From the NCBI GenBank assembly GCA_916700875.1, contig CAKAKS010000067.1, forward strand, positions 30,632,933-30,696,932: a stretch of DNA of 64,000 bases, written 5' to 3'. Positions 9,689 to 21,777 of this stretch are shown piece by piece (position 1 is the first letter of the stretch; each line of letters starts with the position of its first letter). The notes beneath the pieces are model-generated. The model ran no database searches. It was not told the DNA's origin and worked only from the letters and a program-made list of their open reading frames with translations. A program made the translations under genes and the position numbers. This stretch comes from Sebastes aleutianus (taxonomy: Eukaryota > Chordata > Actinopteri > Perciformes > Sebastidae).

Positions 9689-11362
9689 ATGGCGCAGAAA
9701 GGAGTTCAGCTGGAGCAGGAAGCATTCTCTTGTTCCATCTGTCTGGATCTACTGAAGGATCCGGTGACTACTCCCTGTGGACACAGCTACTGCATGAACT
9801 GTATAAAAAGCTTCTGGGATGGAGAGGATGAGAAGAAGATCTACAGCTGCCCTCAGTGTAGGCAGACCTTCACACCGAGGCCTGTCCTGATGAAAAGCAC
9901 CATGTTAGCAGATTTAGTGGAGAAACTGAAGAAGACTGGACTCCAAGCTGCTCCTGCTGATCACTGCTATGCTGGACCTGAAGATGTGGCCTGTGATGTC
10001 TGCACTGGGAGGAAACTGAAAGCCTTCAAGTCCTGTCTGGTGTGTCTGGCCTCTTACTGTGAGAAACACCTCCAGCCTCATTATGACTCAGCTCCGTTAA
10101 AGAAACACAAGCTGGTGGAGCCCTCCAAGAAGCTCCAGGAGAACATCTGCTCTCGTCACGATGAGGTGATGAAGATTTTCTGTCGTACTGATCAGCAGTG
10201 TATCTGTTATCTCTGCTCTGTGGAGGAACATAAAGGCCACGACACCGTCTCAGCTGCAGCAGAAAGGACCGAGAGGCAGAGAGAGCTGGAGGTGAGTCGA
10301 CTCAACATCCAGCAGAGGATCCAGGACAGAGAGAAAGATGTGAAGCTGCTCCAACAGGAGGTGGAGGCTGTCAATCGCTCTGCTGATAAAGCAGTGGAGG
10401 ACAGTGAGAAGATCTTCACCGAGCTGATCCGTCTCATGGAGAAAAGAAGCTGTGATGTGAAGCAGCAGGTCAGATCCCAGCAGAAAAGTGAAGTGAGTCG
10501 AGTCAAAGAGCTTCAGGAGAAGCTGGAGCAGGAGATCACTGAGCTGAAGAGGAGAGACGCTGAGCTGAAGCTGCTGTCACACACAGAGGATCACGACCAG
10601 TTTCTACTCAACTACCCCTCACTGTCACCACTCAGTGAATCTACACACTCATCCAGCATCAATATCCGTCCTCTGAGCTACTTTGAGGACGTGACGGTGG
10701 CTGTGTCAGAAGTCAGAGATAAACTACAGGATGTTCTGAGAGAGAAATGGACAAACGTCTCACAGACAGTGACTGAAGTGGATGTTTTACTGTCACAACC
10801 AGAGCCCAAGACCAGAGCTGGATTCTTAAAGTATTCACGAGAAATCACACTGGATCCAAACACAGCACACACAAAGCTGTTATTATCTGAGGGGAACAGA
10901 AAAGCAACAGTAAAGATGCAACAACAGTCTTATCCTAGTCACCCAGACAGATTCACTAGATGTTGTCAGGTCCTGAGTAGAGAGAGTCTGACTGGACGTT
11001 GTTACTGGGAGGTGGAGTGGAGAGGGAGAGAAGTTCATGTAGCAGTCGCATACAAGAGTATCAGGAGAGCAGGGGAGGTGATTGAATGTGTGTTTGGATG
11101 GAATGACAAATCTTGGGCGTTAGATTGTTACCAAAACAGTTATAGATTTTTGTACAACAATGTCCAAACCCCCGTCTCAGGTCCTCCGTCCTCCAGAGTA
11201 GGAGTGTACCTGGATCACAGTGCAGGTATTCTGTCCTTCTACAGCGTCTCTGAAACCATGACTCTCCTCCACAGAGTCCAGACCACATTCACTGAGCCTC
11301 TCTATGCTGGACTTTGGCTTTTATATGATGATGTCACTTCTGAGTTGTGTAAACTGAAATAG
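9689..11362 (+). CDS. TRIM2: fish TRIM E3 ubiquitin ligase
   Basis: 557 residues from the MAQKGVQ ATG in one exon. The open frame upstream begins only at a TTG, so the start at 9689 is preferred unless the 77-nt leader intron is used, which would add the extension MEVRHRRVSSLRGE. RING, both B-boxes, coiled coil and PRY-SPRY are complete, with all C3HC4 ligands. The N-terminus reads LEQEAFSCSIC, unlike the LDQEAIS form of the A copies. B-box 2 carries CSVEEHKGHD. SPRY patches differ from TRIM1: VKMQQQ, RCC, EVIECVFG, DCYQNSYRFLYNN and WLLYDDVTS. The last patch is the same as in pseudogene TRIM6 except for one residue, suggesting exchange between them. Role as for the family: target binding by SPRY, ubiquitin transfer by RING (inference). 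Confidence 0.93.
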   Translation: MAQKGVQLEQEAFSCSICLDLLKDPVTTPCGHSYCMNCIKSFWDGEDEKKIYSCPQCRQTFTPRPVLMKSTMLADLVEKLKKTGLQAAPADHCYAGPEDVACDVCTGRKLKAFKSCLVCLASYCEKHLQPHYDSAPLKKHKLVEPSKKLQENICSRHDEVMKIFCRTDQQCICYLCSVEEHKGHDTVSAAAERTERQRELEVSRLNIQQRIQDREKDVKLLQQEVEAVNRSADKAVEDSEKIFTELIRLMEKRSCDVKQQVRSQQKSEVSRVKELQEKLEQEITELKRRDAELKLLSHTEDHDQFLLNYPSLSPLSESTHSSSINIRPLSYFEDVTVAVSEVRDKLQDVLREKWTNVSQTVTEVDVLLSQPEPKTRAGFLKYSREITLDPNTAHTKLLLSEGNRKATVKMQQQSYPSHPDRFTRCCQVLSRESLTGRCYWEVEWRGREVHVAVAYKSIRRAGEVIECVFGWNDKSWALDCYQNSYRFLYNNVQTPVSGPPSSRVGVYLDHSAGILSFYSVSETMTLLHRVQTTFTEPLYAGLWLLYDDVTSELCKLK

Positions 11363-11995
11363 ACAGAAGTCATTTAAGGGTTCAATTCTGTGTTTTAACT
11401 CTTAAACTTATCTGGTGTCCATCATTGTTGCTGCAGAGCTGATTTTTCTTTTCATGTCTTCACTGCACAGAGATCAGCTGTCAATCAAACATTACGGGCT
11501 CTACTTTGACAAAAGAACGTTTATTACCAAGAAACGAAAGTTAATTGTTGTTCCATTGCAACGTCAGCGCCCAGCAGCAGAGCTACGCTTCCGCCATTTT
11601 GGACTGAAAGCGACTACCAGACGCCAGTAAAACATCCGCCTACAAAGTGACGTACAAAAGTAAAACTACATTATTTCTATTCTATTGTCACATTCTACCA
11701 AAACGGCCGGTGTTGAACAACAAAATATTATGAATATAAGAAGCGTTTTCAGTCCAAAATGGCGGTGGCGGTGGCGGCTGTTGTCAAAAAAGCAGCAGAG
11801 TTGCGTCTCTTTGCTTCTACACTCTTTGCTTTGACATCTTCTCATGAGTTGTTCTGTAAATGTGTGAGTGTCTTCAGGTGGCGCTCCTTCCTGTGTCTGT
11901 TTCACTGCTCATGATGATCTTTGTTCACCTGAACTGATATTTCTCTGCATGAAAATGTAAACTTCTCTGTGCTCTAAATGTTTGATGAATATTTG

Positions 11996-12028
<33 letters not shown>

Positions 12029-12394
12029 TGTTGTTTCTCTTCCACTGCACGGGTCTTAAAGGAAGGTCTAGTGATTTATTTCTTATCATAGATATTCTGT
12101 TCTCACCACTTTTTCTAAAGATATCTAGAATCACATTTATTTGTTGGGCAGACTAAATGTTGTCGTCCAGATCGACGTACAAACGAGATACTAAGATGTT
12201 TAATGAAACTGTAATTATCATGATCATAATCAATAAGGAAATCATTATTCTCTGTTACATCGCTGAGATTCTGCTCAAACAAACTGATTGTGTGGATGAA
12301 AATGAATCTACGTGAAATCATTGTAACAAGAGTCATTTAACAGACTTTACTGATGGGATGTGTGAACAAACTGAAGGTTTCTATAATCAATAAA
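11363..12394 (+). other. TRIM2 3' region
   Basis: Same structure as after TRIM1: fold-back segment 11591-11765, TA/GT repeat near 12000 and AATAAA at 12389-12394. The recurring 61-codon ORF is disrupted here by a 2-bp deletion near 12309, which supports its being non-coding. Confidence 0.55.
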
Positions 12395-13287
12395 CAAGAA
12401 TGAACTAAGTCTTTTCTTCCTGTCTTTTTTCCAGGGTATCACACAAAGCTGATGGAGGAAATGTGACTATGAGAGAATAACTGAGGCAGTTTTTCCTCCT
12501 GAAACACCACAAAGTCCAGTGTTCATGTTTAGAGTCAGTCTCTGTTAAAAAAACAAAAACAAAAAAGTTAAAACTAAAAGGAAACATAACTTATTTCCAG
12601 GCCGGCTCAAAACTTTGATAACAACAAAAATTGTTGAAGGAAAGTTGTGACATGAGGATTTTGTTATCATAGTTATTGAACACAATCACAAGTTCATATA
12701 TTGAATACAAATTCCAACTTCTTCCCCACATACTGATAAAAGAACGGTCTTTTTTTCCACTTCAGCTCGTATTATTCCTCTGACGATACGCTCAACACTT
12801 GTTTATACACCGTATTCAGAAAGTTTTATTTCCACTGGGCTTGTTGTCTCCTCTGTATAACCACAGCTGTGGTGCTTTGGTGATTCTCTGAGCAACCTGG
12901 AGAGCACACAAACGGGACTATTGTTTGTTCTTTATTCAAACAGTATTATGCAGATTTAAACACAATTGTTGTGGATTTATGGCTTTTTAAACTGTTTTGG
13001 ATACATGAATGAAACCTTCTTGCCACATGGACTCTACATCTCTTTCTTTACATATTTACATCTCTTTCTTTATGTGCATTTATATTTTTTTGTTGTAATA
13101 CATGAGATTGATTTAAAGTGTGTATTCATCAAATCTCTTGGATTTTTGTGTAAAATGCATTACAAGAGCCACAATGAGGTGGATCACCAGACGGCACTGA
13201 ATACTTCCAGAGTGAAGACAGGTGGAGCTACAGCTGACACAGATGACGGCCTGATTACTGCAGGATGCAATCATCCAATAGGATGCT

Positions 13288-13371
<84 letters not shown>

Positions 13372-13834
13372 GTGTGTGTCTGGCAAAGCTGTATATAAAG
13401 TTGTTTCTGACACTCGCTTCTGTTAGACGTTGGTGTCGGCAGAGATGCTGGTTTCTGATTCAGTTTAACACTCTTTGACTAAAGACAACAACATAGAAAG
13501 AGTCAAGTCTATGTAGTGTTCTCCTTTTCCAGTTTGTTCAGAGCTCCAAAGCCTCAAATACATATCTGTTGGGGTGGAAGAGCTTCTTCATTTCATTATC
13601 TGAGCAAACTAAAGAACAAGAGCCCATGCTTAAAATGCTGTTGGATAACTGGAAGTTTGGGGAATTTCTTCCTACTGCTTTTTCTTTTTAACAAATCTAC
13701 AATAATAGTGAGAATCCTGTAGTTCAGTGGTTCTCAACCTCTTTTGGGCTAGCGTCCCCCTATCCATTATCCAGGTCCCTTACCACCCCCCATCAAATAC
13801 AAGGTAGGCTAATTGTCTTCCTAAATATTAATGT

Positions 13835-13869
<35 letters not shown>

Positions 13870-13886
13870 TATTCATATTCTCATTA

Positions 13887-13917
<31 letters not shown>

Positions 13918-14985
13918 GTGTTATATCATTAAAAAAGCATGTGAATGGAAATTTATATTTATGAGTTTTGCAACAGTTATAAATTTGACATTCAGACTTT
14001 AATTAGGTATCACAAACATACTTGCTAACTTTGAGACCCTAAAAAAAGGGAGGATTTCTAAACCAAATCGGGAGGTCTGGGGGTCCGTCCCCCAGAAAAA
14101 TTAGAGTTTCAGAGACTTTGTTTCTTGCATTCTGGAGACTTTAAAAAGAGTGAAAATAACAAAATAATAACTTCACTGCAACTGCATTTTATGTTAAACT
14201 TTGAATTTTTACCTTTAACTCCCAGGAAAGAAAACTGAATAATTGGCCCCTCTGGTGTGAACTTGAATGTTGTAAAAGTGTCAGACTGTCGGATGTGTGG
14301 ATGGAGGGAGTTCCAGAGCCTGGGAGCAGCAGCCTGCAGCTGAATGCCCTAGCACCCATGGGTGCTGAGATGTGAGGTGGGGGTGGTCAGAAGACCAGCT
14401 GAAGATGAGTGCAGGAAACGGGCTTCTCTCACTCACCGAAGGTCCTTTCAGAAACAACGTGACGACGCCACCACTGACCTCTGAAACACGTTATTTCTAA
14501 CAGCTTGCGCCGCGCTGCGACGGCTTTTCACTGCACTGAACAAAGCTCAACTTCAGGCGCTGCTCGCTGTGGCGAGCTCAGCTTAAACATGAGCTCAAAC
14601 TGAGCTGTGTCGTCAGCATAGACTGCTCTCTTCCCCTGAGAAACGACAGTTGGTGTAGCTCTGTTGTCGTCCGGGTGGAAACAGTAGGGACTTTACACAC
14701 TGTTCAGTTCCAGAAACAGGTAAAGATAACGAAAAGAAGAAAAAAAAAAAGTGTGAAAATTTGACATAAATTGGGAGAAATACGGGAGAATTGTGACTCC
14801 GGGAGGAAACCGGGAGAAAGCAATGAAAAACGGGAATCTCCCGGGAAAAACGTGAGGGTTGTGTGTGGCTGGTTGCTCGACGCTAAGTTGCGTTCTCAGG
14901 AAGTCCGACAGCGGAACATCCCTCTTGTAAATGTGTAACCACGGCGATAACAGGCCGTTCACAATTTTGTCCTCGGGAGAAATTC
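12395..14985. other. Spacer between TRIM2 and TRIM3
   Basis: Near-identical to the spacer after TRIM1. It holds the conserved segment (about 12557-12846, its reading frame broken by a stop), a (GT)n array at 13290-13379, a hAT-like left end at 13725, longer ATT repeats (13840-13915) and the CATACTTGC/CTCCCGG transposon-like remnants. No gene supported. Confidence 0.55.
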
Positions 14986-15743
14986 ATGCTTTCAAGAGGA
15001 AGAAACTCTTAATTTCCTCCACGGGTAATACCAAGGAAGAGAGCGTTCATTTTCCTGACTTGTCACAGTAAACATCTTGATGGTGAAAGTTTCTAGAGAT
15101 GATCCTCTGACGTCCCGTTCCAGTGAAGGCAGCATGTGGAGCAGATACAGAAAGCTGACAGAAACACTTTTTACTCAAAATTATATTCTGGATTTAACCT
15201 GTTTTCTACACAATCATTTGAAGGACTTTATCATAAAAGTAAAAACTATTTGGGGATTTCATTCCTTCAACAGCAGTGATTCATTTTTTATTTTTCATCT
15301 GCTGTATCAGCATCATCAAACAGTATTTCAGGAAAAAAGAAGAGCCAATTCTGAAAACTGAGGAGCTGTCTCCAAACCCAGAGGTACCAAGAAGAGTTTA
15401 CCTCCTAAAAGCTTATGGCTCCGGTGTTTTTAACTGAGAAATGATCTCTATATTATAAACTAAACACACGTATCTCTCTCTAACCGTTCCTCTTCCTGGA
15501 ATGAAGCAAAGCTTGAAAACTCCTCCCTCCTCTTCCTGCTCTCAAACACAGCAGCTCCACTCGTCCATTTATTTCCTTGTTCCCTCCCCTTCAGATCTAC
15601 AGTTTGAAGGAGGGTGTAACCAACATGGTGAGAGCTGACAGACCCTATTCACTGCACAAACACATGCTGTTTAGATCAGAGCTCAAACTAGTTTGACTTC
15701 TCAGGAAGTGAAACTCAGACGGGTGTCGTCTCTGAGAGGTGAA
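14986..15743 (+). promoter_or_regulatory. TRIM3 promoter and leader, type B
   Basis: TATAAA at 15454-15459 and TTCCTGGAA at 15493-15501. The upstream ATG at 15625 is followed directly by GTGAGA; the possible 77-nt intron is 15628-15704. The leader includes GGAAGTGAAACT (about 15704-15715), which fits a GGAANNGAAA PU.1/IRF composite or a near-ISRE. It lies in transcribed leader, so function is uncertain. Confidence 0.5.
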
Positions 15744-17429
15744 ATGGCGCAGAAAGGAGTTCAGCTGGACCACGAAAGGTTCTCTTGTTCCATCTGTCTG
15801 GATCTACTGAAGGATCCGGTGACTACTTCCTGTGGACACAGCTACTGCATGAACTGCATTAAAACCCACTGGGACAAAGAAGAAGAGAAGAAGATCTACA
15901 GCTGCCCTCAGTGTAGGCAGACCTTCACACCGAGGCCTGTCCTGATGAAAAACACCATGTTAGCAGATTTAGTGGAGGAACTGAAGAAGACTGGACTCCA
16001 AGCTGCTCCTGCTGATCACTGCTATGCTGGACCTGAAGATGTGGCCTGTGATGTCTGCACTGGGAGGAAACTGAAAGCCTTCAAGTCCTGTCTTGTGTGT
16101 CCGGCCTCTTACTGTGAGAAACACCTCCAGCCTCATTATGACTCAGCTCCATTAAAGAAACACAAGCTGGTGGAGCCCTCCAAGAAGCTCCAGGAGAACA
16201 TCTGCTCTCGTCACGACGAGGTGATGAAGATGTTCTGTCGTACTGATCAGCAGTGTATCTGTTATCTCTGCTCTGTGGATGAACATAAAGGCCACGACAC
16301 CGTCTCAGCTGCTGCAGAAAGGACCGAGAGGCAGAGAGAGCTGGAGGTGAGTCGACTCAACATCCAGCAGAGGATCCAGGACAGAGAGAAAGATGTGAAG
16401 CTGCTCCAACAGGAGGTGGAGGCTGTCAATCGCTCTGCTGATAAAGCAGTGGAGGACAGTGAGAAGATCTTCACCGAGCTGATCCGTCTCATGGAGAAAA
16501 GAAGCTGTGATGTGAAGCAGCAGGTCAGATCCCAGCAGAAAAGTGAAGTGAGTCGATTCAAAGAGCTTCAGGAGAAGCTGGAGCAGGAGATCACTGAGCT
16601 GAAGAGGAGAGACGCTGAGCTGAAGCTGCTGTCACACACAGAGGATCACAACCAGTTTCTACTCGACTACCCCTCACTGTCACCACTCAGCGAGTCTACA
16701 CACTCATCCAGCATCAATATCCGTCCTCTGAGCTACTTTGAGGACGTGACGGTGGCTGTGTCAGAAGTCAGAGATAAACTACAGGACGTTCTGAGAGAGA
16801 AATGGACAAACGTCTCACAGACAGTGACTGAAGTGGATGTTTTACTGCCACAACCAGAGCCCAAGACCAGAGCTGGATTCTTAAAATATTCACGAGAAAT
16901 CATACTGGATCCAAATACAGCATACACAGAGCTGTTATTATCTGAGGGGAACAGAAAAGCAACATCAACGATGGTACAACAGTCTTATCCTAGTCACCCA
17001 GACAGATTCACTGATAGGTTTCAGGTCCTGAGTAGAGAGAGTCTGACTGGACGTTGTTACTGGGAGGTGGAGTGGAGAGGGAGAGGAGTTTATGTAGCAG
17101 TCGCATACAAGAGTATCAGGAGAGCAGGGGGGGTGAATGAATGTTACTTTGGATGGAATGACAAATCTTGGGCGTTAGAATGTAACAAAAACAGTTATAT
17201 ATTTTTGTACAACAAAGTCCAAACTCCCGTCTCAGGTCCTCTGTCCTCCAGAGTAGGAGTGTACCTGGATCACAGTGCAGGTATTCTGTCCTTCTACAGC
17301 GTCTCTGAAACCATGACTCTCCTCCACAGAGTCCAGACCACATTCACTGAGCCTCTCTATGCTGGACTTAGATTTTATGATTATTTATGTAATGATGGAG
17401 ACACTGCTGAGTTGTGTAAACTGAAATAG
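15744..17429 (+). CDS. TRIM3: fish TRIM E3 ubiquitin ligase
   Basis: 561 residues, the longest copy, in one exon from MAQKGVQ. The RING region has the LDHERFSCSIC and CIKTHWDKEEEKK forms shared with TRIM5. B-box 1 has CLVCPASYC where the others have CLVCLASYC or CLACLASYC. Coiled coil and PRY-SPRY are complete. The extra length lies in the last SPRY patch, RFYDYLCNDGD, against WLTGCD in TRIM1, a clean in-frame codon expansion. Other patches are STMVQQ, DRF, GGVNECYFG and ECNKNSYIFLYNK. The longer final loop should alter the binding face (inference). Its 3' flank differs from all other copies. Confidence 0.93.
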   Translation: MAQKGVQLDHERFSCSICLDLLKDPVTTSCGHSYCMNCIKTHWDKEEEKKIYSCPQCRQTFTPRPVLMKNTMLADLVEELKKTGLQAAPADHCYAGPEDVACDVCTGRKLKAFKSCLVCPASYCEKHLQPHYDSAPLKKHKLVEPSKKLQENICSRHDEVMKMFCRTDQQCICYLCSVDEHKGHDTVSAAAERTERQRELEVSRLNIQQRIQDREKDVKLLQQEVEAVNRSADKAVEDSEKIFTELIRLMEKRSCDVKQQVRSQQKSEVSRFKELQEKLEQEITELKRRDAELKLLSHTEDHNQFLLDYPSLSPLSESTHSSSINIRPLSYFEDVTVAVSEVRDKLQDVLREKWTNVSQTVTEVDVLLPQPEPKTRAGFLKYSREIILDPNTAYTELLLSEGNRKATSTMVQQSYPSHPDRFTDRFQVLSRESLTGRCYWEVEWRGRGVYVAVAYKSIRRAGGVNECYFGWNDKSWALECNKNSYIFLYNKVQTPVSGPLSSRVGVYLDHSAGILSFYSVSETMTLLHRVQTTFTEPLYAGLRFYDYLCNDGDTAELCKLK

Positions 17430-18995
17430 ACAGAAGTCATTTAAGGGTTAAATTCTGTGTTTTAACTCTTAAACTTCTCTGGTGTCCATCATTGTTGCTG
17501 CAGAGCTGATTTGTGGCTGCACCACAGAGGGCCAGCCCTACAAACACTAAAGTCTCTTACTGACTGACTGAGTGATGAAGTTACAGGATTGGTCGGCCGA
17601 CTGTTGGAGGTTCCTCATTGGTTGTTGCTTTTTCAAAATGAAAAGGTGGAGAACAGTTCTGTGTTCACGTTTTCTGGGGAGGGTGTCAGCGATTCATTGA
17701 ATCATTACATCGTGCTGTTGTTGTGCATGTGCTATTGTTTATGTTCCTTTAAGTTACGCTACGTTGTGCTTCGTATTGTGTTACCGTGCATTCACACCAA
17801 GCGAGAAGCAAATTAGCAAGCCACACGTCGCTATTGTGGTATGAACCCAAAATAAACAGACTGTGCTGTGATTTAATTGCAAAAAACGGATAAAAATGAT
17901 GCCGAAATAACGACATTATGATGTTGATTGGTAAAAAGACCGAATTCATGCTTTGTCAGATCTGTCTGTAAGACGACAAGCAAACAACTTTTTAAATACT
18001 TGTTTTCTGAACGGAGTTCGGATCGATCACTGCCAGGCTATAGTAACATTGCAGCTGCTCCATTAACACTCCATCTAGGAATAAATACGGCAGCAACAAT
18101 GTCAGTGATGACATAAACTTTGTAACTATGTATATATTGTTACACATCACTTATATGATGAATGCTTTTGATACACATGCTTTAATAAAAAACTGAAATA
18201 CTTTTAACCTTGCAGACTGTATGTCATGCTGATACCTTTTCACCTTGTATAAAATGTATGACTAGTAAATGTTACCATGTACTATTACTGAATGCAATTT
18301 GCTTCATTATAAGTTGTCTTTCAATCAAACATTAAGATATAAGTGGAAAAAACTGTTCACAAAACATTATAGACATGACCACTGACTATTTGTGTAACAA
18401 TTTAGCCATAGTCTTTGCTTCTACACTCTTTGCTTTGACATCTTCTCATGAGTTGTTCTGTAAATGTGTGAGTGTCTTCAGGTGGCGCTCCTTCCTGTGT
18501 CTGTTTCACTGCTCATGATGATCTTTGTTCACCTGAACTGATATTTCTCTGCATGAAAATGTAAACTTCTCTGTGCTCTAAATGTTTGATGAATATTTGT
18601 ATATATATATATATGTGTGTGTGTTGTTGTTGTTTCTCTTCCACTGCACGGGTCTTAAAGGAAGGTCTAGTGATTTATTTCTTATCATAGATATTCTGTT
18701 CTCACCACTTTTTGTAAAGATATCTAGAGTCACATTTATTTGTTGGGCAGACTAAATGTTGTCGTCCAGATCGACGTACAAACGAGATACTAAGATGTTT
18801 AATGAAACTGTAATTATCATGATCATAATCAATAAGGAAATCATTATTCTCTGTTACATCGCTGAGATTCTGCTGAAACAAACTGATTGTGTGGCTGAAA
18901 ATGAATCTGTATGTGAAATCATTGTAACAAGAGTCATTTAACAGACTTTACTGATGGGATGTGTGAACAAACTGAAGGTTTCTATAATCAATAAA
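17430..18995 (+). other. TRIM3 3' region with unique replaced segment
   Basis: After about 85 bp of common 3' sequence, positions about 17515-18414 are unrelated to other units, which carry the CCATTTTGGACTGAAA fold-back there. Common sequence resumes at CTTTGCTTCTACACTC. The unique part has its own AATAAA (18184-18189) and a CATTCACACCAAGCG motif reminiscent of short transposons. The usual AATAAA follows at 18990-18995. No coding region supported. Confidence 0.5.
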
Positions 18996-19035
18996 CAAGA
19001 ATGAACTAAGTCTTTTCTTCCTGTCTTTTTTCCAG

Positions 19036-19118
19036 GGTATCATACAAAGCTCCAGGCTGCTTTGGATCAGGATGACGTCCTGAAATTTAACCGTTTTGTC
19101 ACAAATGCTTCAAAGTAG
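19036..19118 (+). other. Exon-like segment of unknown gene, copy 1
   Basis: A strong acceptor (TTTTCTTCCTGTCTTTTTTCCAG region) is followed by a frame YHTKLQAALDQDDV...NASK ending at TAG 19116-19118: 26 codons after a two-base partial codon. It recurs at 41654-41736 and 55584-55666, always next to csnk1g1-side sequence. It could be the last exon of a + strand neighbour that once faced csnk1g1, or chance. The family is not recognised and no upstream coding exon was found. Confidence 0.3.
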
Positions 19119-19299
19119 ATCGTTAAATATGAAGAAAAATTATTATAAAGCCATTTAAATATTTCAGGACAGTTTAGTTTGATAACTCCCTGTTGTCAGT
19201 CAGCTGTTTGTAACCAGTCAAAGAACAGAATTTGTCGTGAAATCACACCGGATCCAAACTTATTTGATGTTCATGGTATTCAACCTCCAAATCTCTATT

Positions 19300-19620
19300 C
19301 CATAGTCTGTTTATTTTTTTCTCAGAATCATCTTGTATTGTTTAGCTGTAAAATAAAAAAAATTTGTGACCCGGCAGTCATGTTGAGATCTGTTGAGGAA
19401 ATACCAAGCACCGCCCAGCAGCCGGAGCACAGCCAATAGGAACGCTCTCTCTCTCCGAAATGACCTGTGATTGGCCAAAGTCTCCCGTCACGGGCTAGAT
19501 GTTTTAAAGCCTGAAAACAGAGCCATGAGGAGCAGAAGTCTAGTTTTCTCTCAGAACACTTGAATTATAATATGCTGAAAGGTTATTATGTGATTTTTGT
19601 GATGATGATGATACAAAAAA
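19300..19620. mobile_element. Dispersed MITE-like repeat, left member of inverted pair
   Basis: The sequence around CCGGCAGTCATGTTGAGATC...CCAATAGGAACGCTCTC...TGGCCAAAGTCTCCCGTCACGG (shown in parts) is the reverse complement of 21385-21775 on the other side of the csnk1g1 terminal exon. The equivalent pair lies at about 55860-56165 and 57735-58130. Boundaries approximate. Confidence 0.5.
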
Positions 19621-20695
19621 ACTTGTTGCCTACTGAAGCCCTCAAACACTGGAAAATATTGTTGATGAAAAAATCCTTAAATAAAGATCAGCTTTTATTT
19701 TGTTTGTTTGTTTTTTAATGGAGATATCAGACTTTCCATCCTCCAACCCAGAGAGAAAGAGGAAAAAAAAAACAGAAAATTAAAAATACAAGTTATTAAA
19801 AAAAAAAAAACATTTTGAGGAACACACTCCAAACTACTAAACACAAACTTTTTGAACTCAAAAAGACAGAAACAAAAAAAAAAATTGTAGACAGTCTTCT
19901 TTTTAGTTACAAATTAAAACAGGGAAAAGCATAGTTTTCACATAAACATCTGTTTTAAACGTTTGATTCTGGTGGTTGTGAGGGTTTGTCTTCCTCTTGG
20001 GGGGAGGGGGGGTGAATGTGTCTGAGAAGTACACGGAGCTCAATCCGTTGCAGGAAATAGACCAAGCCGCTCAATGTGTACTTCCTTTGACCCGAGGGAA
20101 TAAAAACTTTATAGACTATGTGCGAGAGCTGCATCTTTTTGTCCATGAAGTCTCTTTACGATGAGCTCGAGAAAGTGTGCAGCGTGTTTGTACATATGTG
20201 TGTGTGTGTGTGTTTTGTGTGGTCCGACAGTCTCGATGCTTCCCATCCTTTTGTTGTCCATCTCCACAGAAATACACTCCTCTGAACCAGTCAGTAAGGA
20301 AGAAAAAAAACAACATAGCCAGAAACCAGCTGAATCCAGTCTGTCAGCCAATCAGTCTATCAACTGTGTGTTTGTGGTCACTTGTCCCCCCCCCCCAAGC
20401 AGTTTGTGTTGATCCAGTTTCAGTTTGTGACCATAAATACACGAAGACTCCACCGCTGGTACAGCTAGTCCACAGTTAAAGCTCCGAGGTGGAACAGCAA
20501 ACGCGTTACTGTCTGTCTGCTCATTCCAGAGCAGCGAAAACCAGTAGATCAGCTCAGCAAACATCTTCTGCTGCCCGGTGGTCCAGCCAGTCCAGCCGAC
20601 CCAAGGTAAACTACAGGACCTCCGACAGCAGAGAATGAGGGTCAGAAGGGGGGAGGGGGACTGAGGGAGAAAGAGAGGGTTATATGAAGAGGGCT

Positions 20696-21146
<451 letters not shown>

Positions 21147-21384
21147 ACAAAGAGACCAGGGTTTCTCTCTCGTCTTCATTTGTGTCTCTGGAGAGCTTTC
21201 CTCTTCCTCCTCTTGAAGAAACAGCAGCACCTGCAACACACAAAGCATCATTAACAGACATGAAATCAATTGGGATGTGAGAGAGTGATCATTTTTCATT
21301 TTCATTTAAAGAAACACAGTAAAATGATTATGGTTTGATTTTTGCGGGGACCAAACAGAGATGTTTTCTTAAAGCGGCAGTAGG

Positions 21385-21775
21385 CAGTATATTTGTGTTG
21401 TCATCATTGGGCAAAAATTGCATAATAACCTTTCAGCATATTGTAATTCAAGTGTTCTGAGAGACTTCTGCTCCTCCTCATGGCTCTGTTTTCAGGATTT
21501 AGAAAATCTAACCCGTGACGGGAGACTTTGGCCAATCACAGGTCACTTCAGAGAGAGAGAGAGCGTTCCTATTGGCTGTTCATTCAACAGAGGCAGCTGT
21601 CAATCACGAACTCCGATCAGACGGTCAAACTAGGCAGCGCTGATCAAATATGAATCAATATTCTGCTACTGTGATGCCTATTTCTCTCCTCAAATGTTTT
21701 CAGAATCATCTTGTAGTGAACTGTTTAGCTGGAAAATGAGAAAGTTTGTGACCCGGCAGCCATGTTGAGATCATT
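21385..21775. mobile_element. Dispersed MITE-like repeat, right member of inverted pair
   Basis: GCGGCAGTAGGCAG near 21374 leads into the reverse complement of the 19300-19620 repeat, through GTTCCTATTGGCTGTTC to GTGACCCGGCAGCCATGTTG. It carries an extra stretch (about 21590-21660) absent from the left member. Confidence 0.5.
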
Positions 21776-21777
21776 TC

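Noticed and set aside
19955..20564. Minus-strand ORFs conserved in both csnk1g1 3'UTR copies
   Set aside because: They lie beyond the csnk1g1 stop codon, have no recognised domain and are kept identical only by recent duplication.
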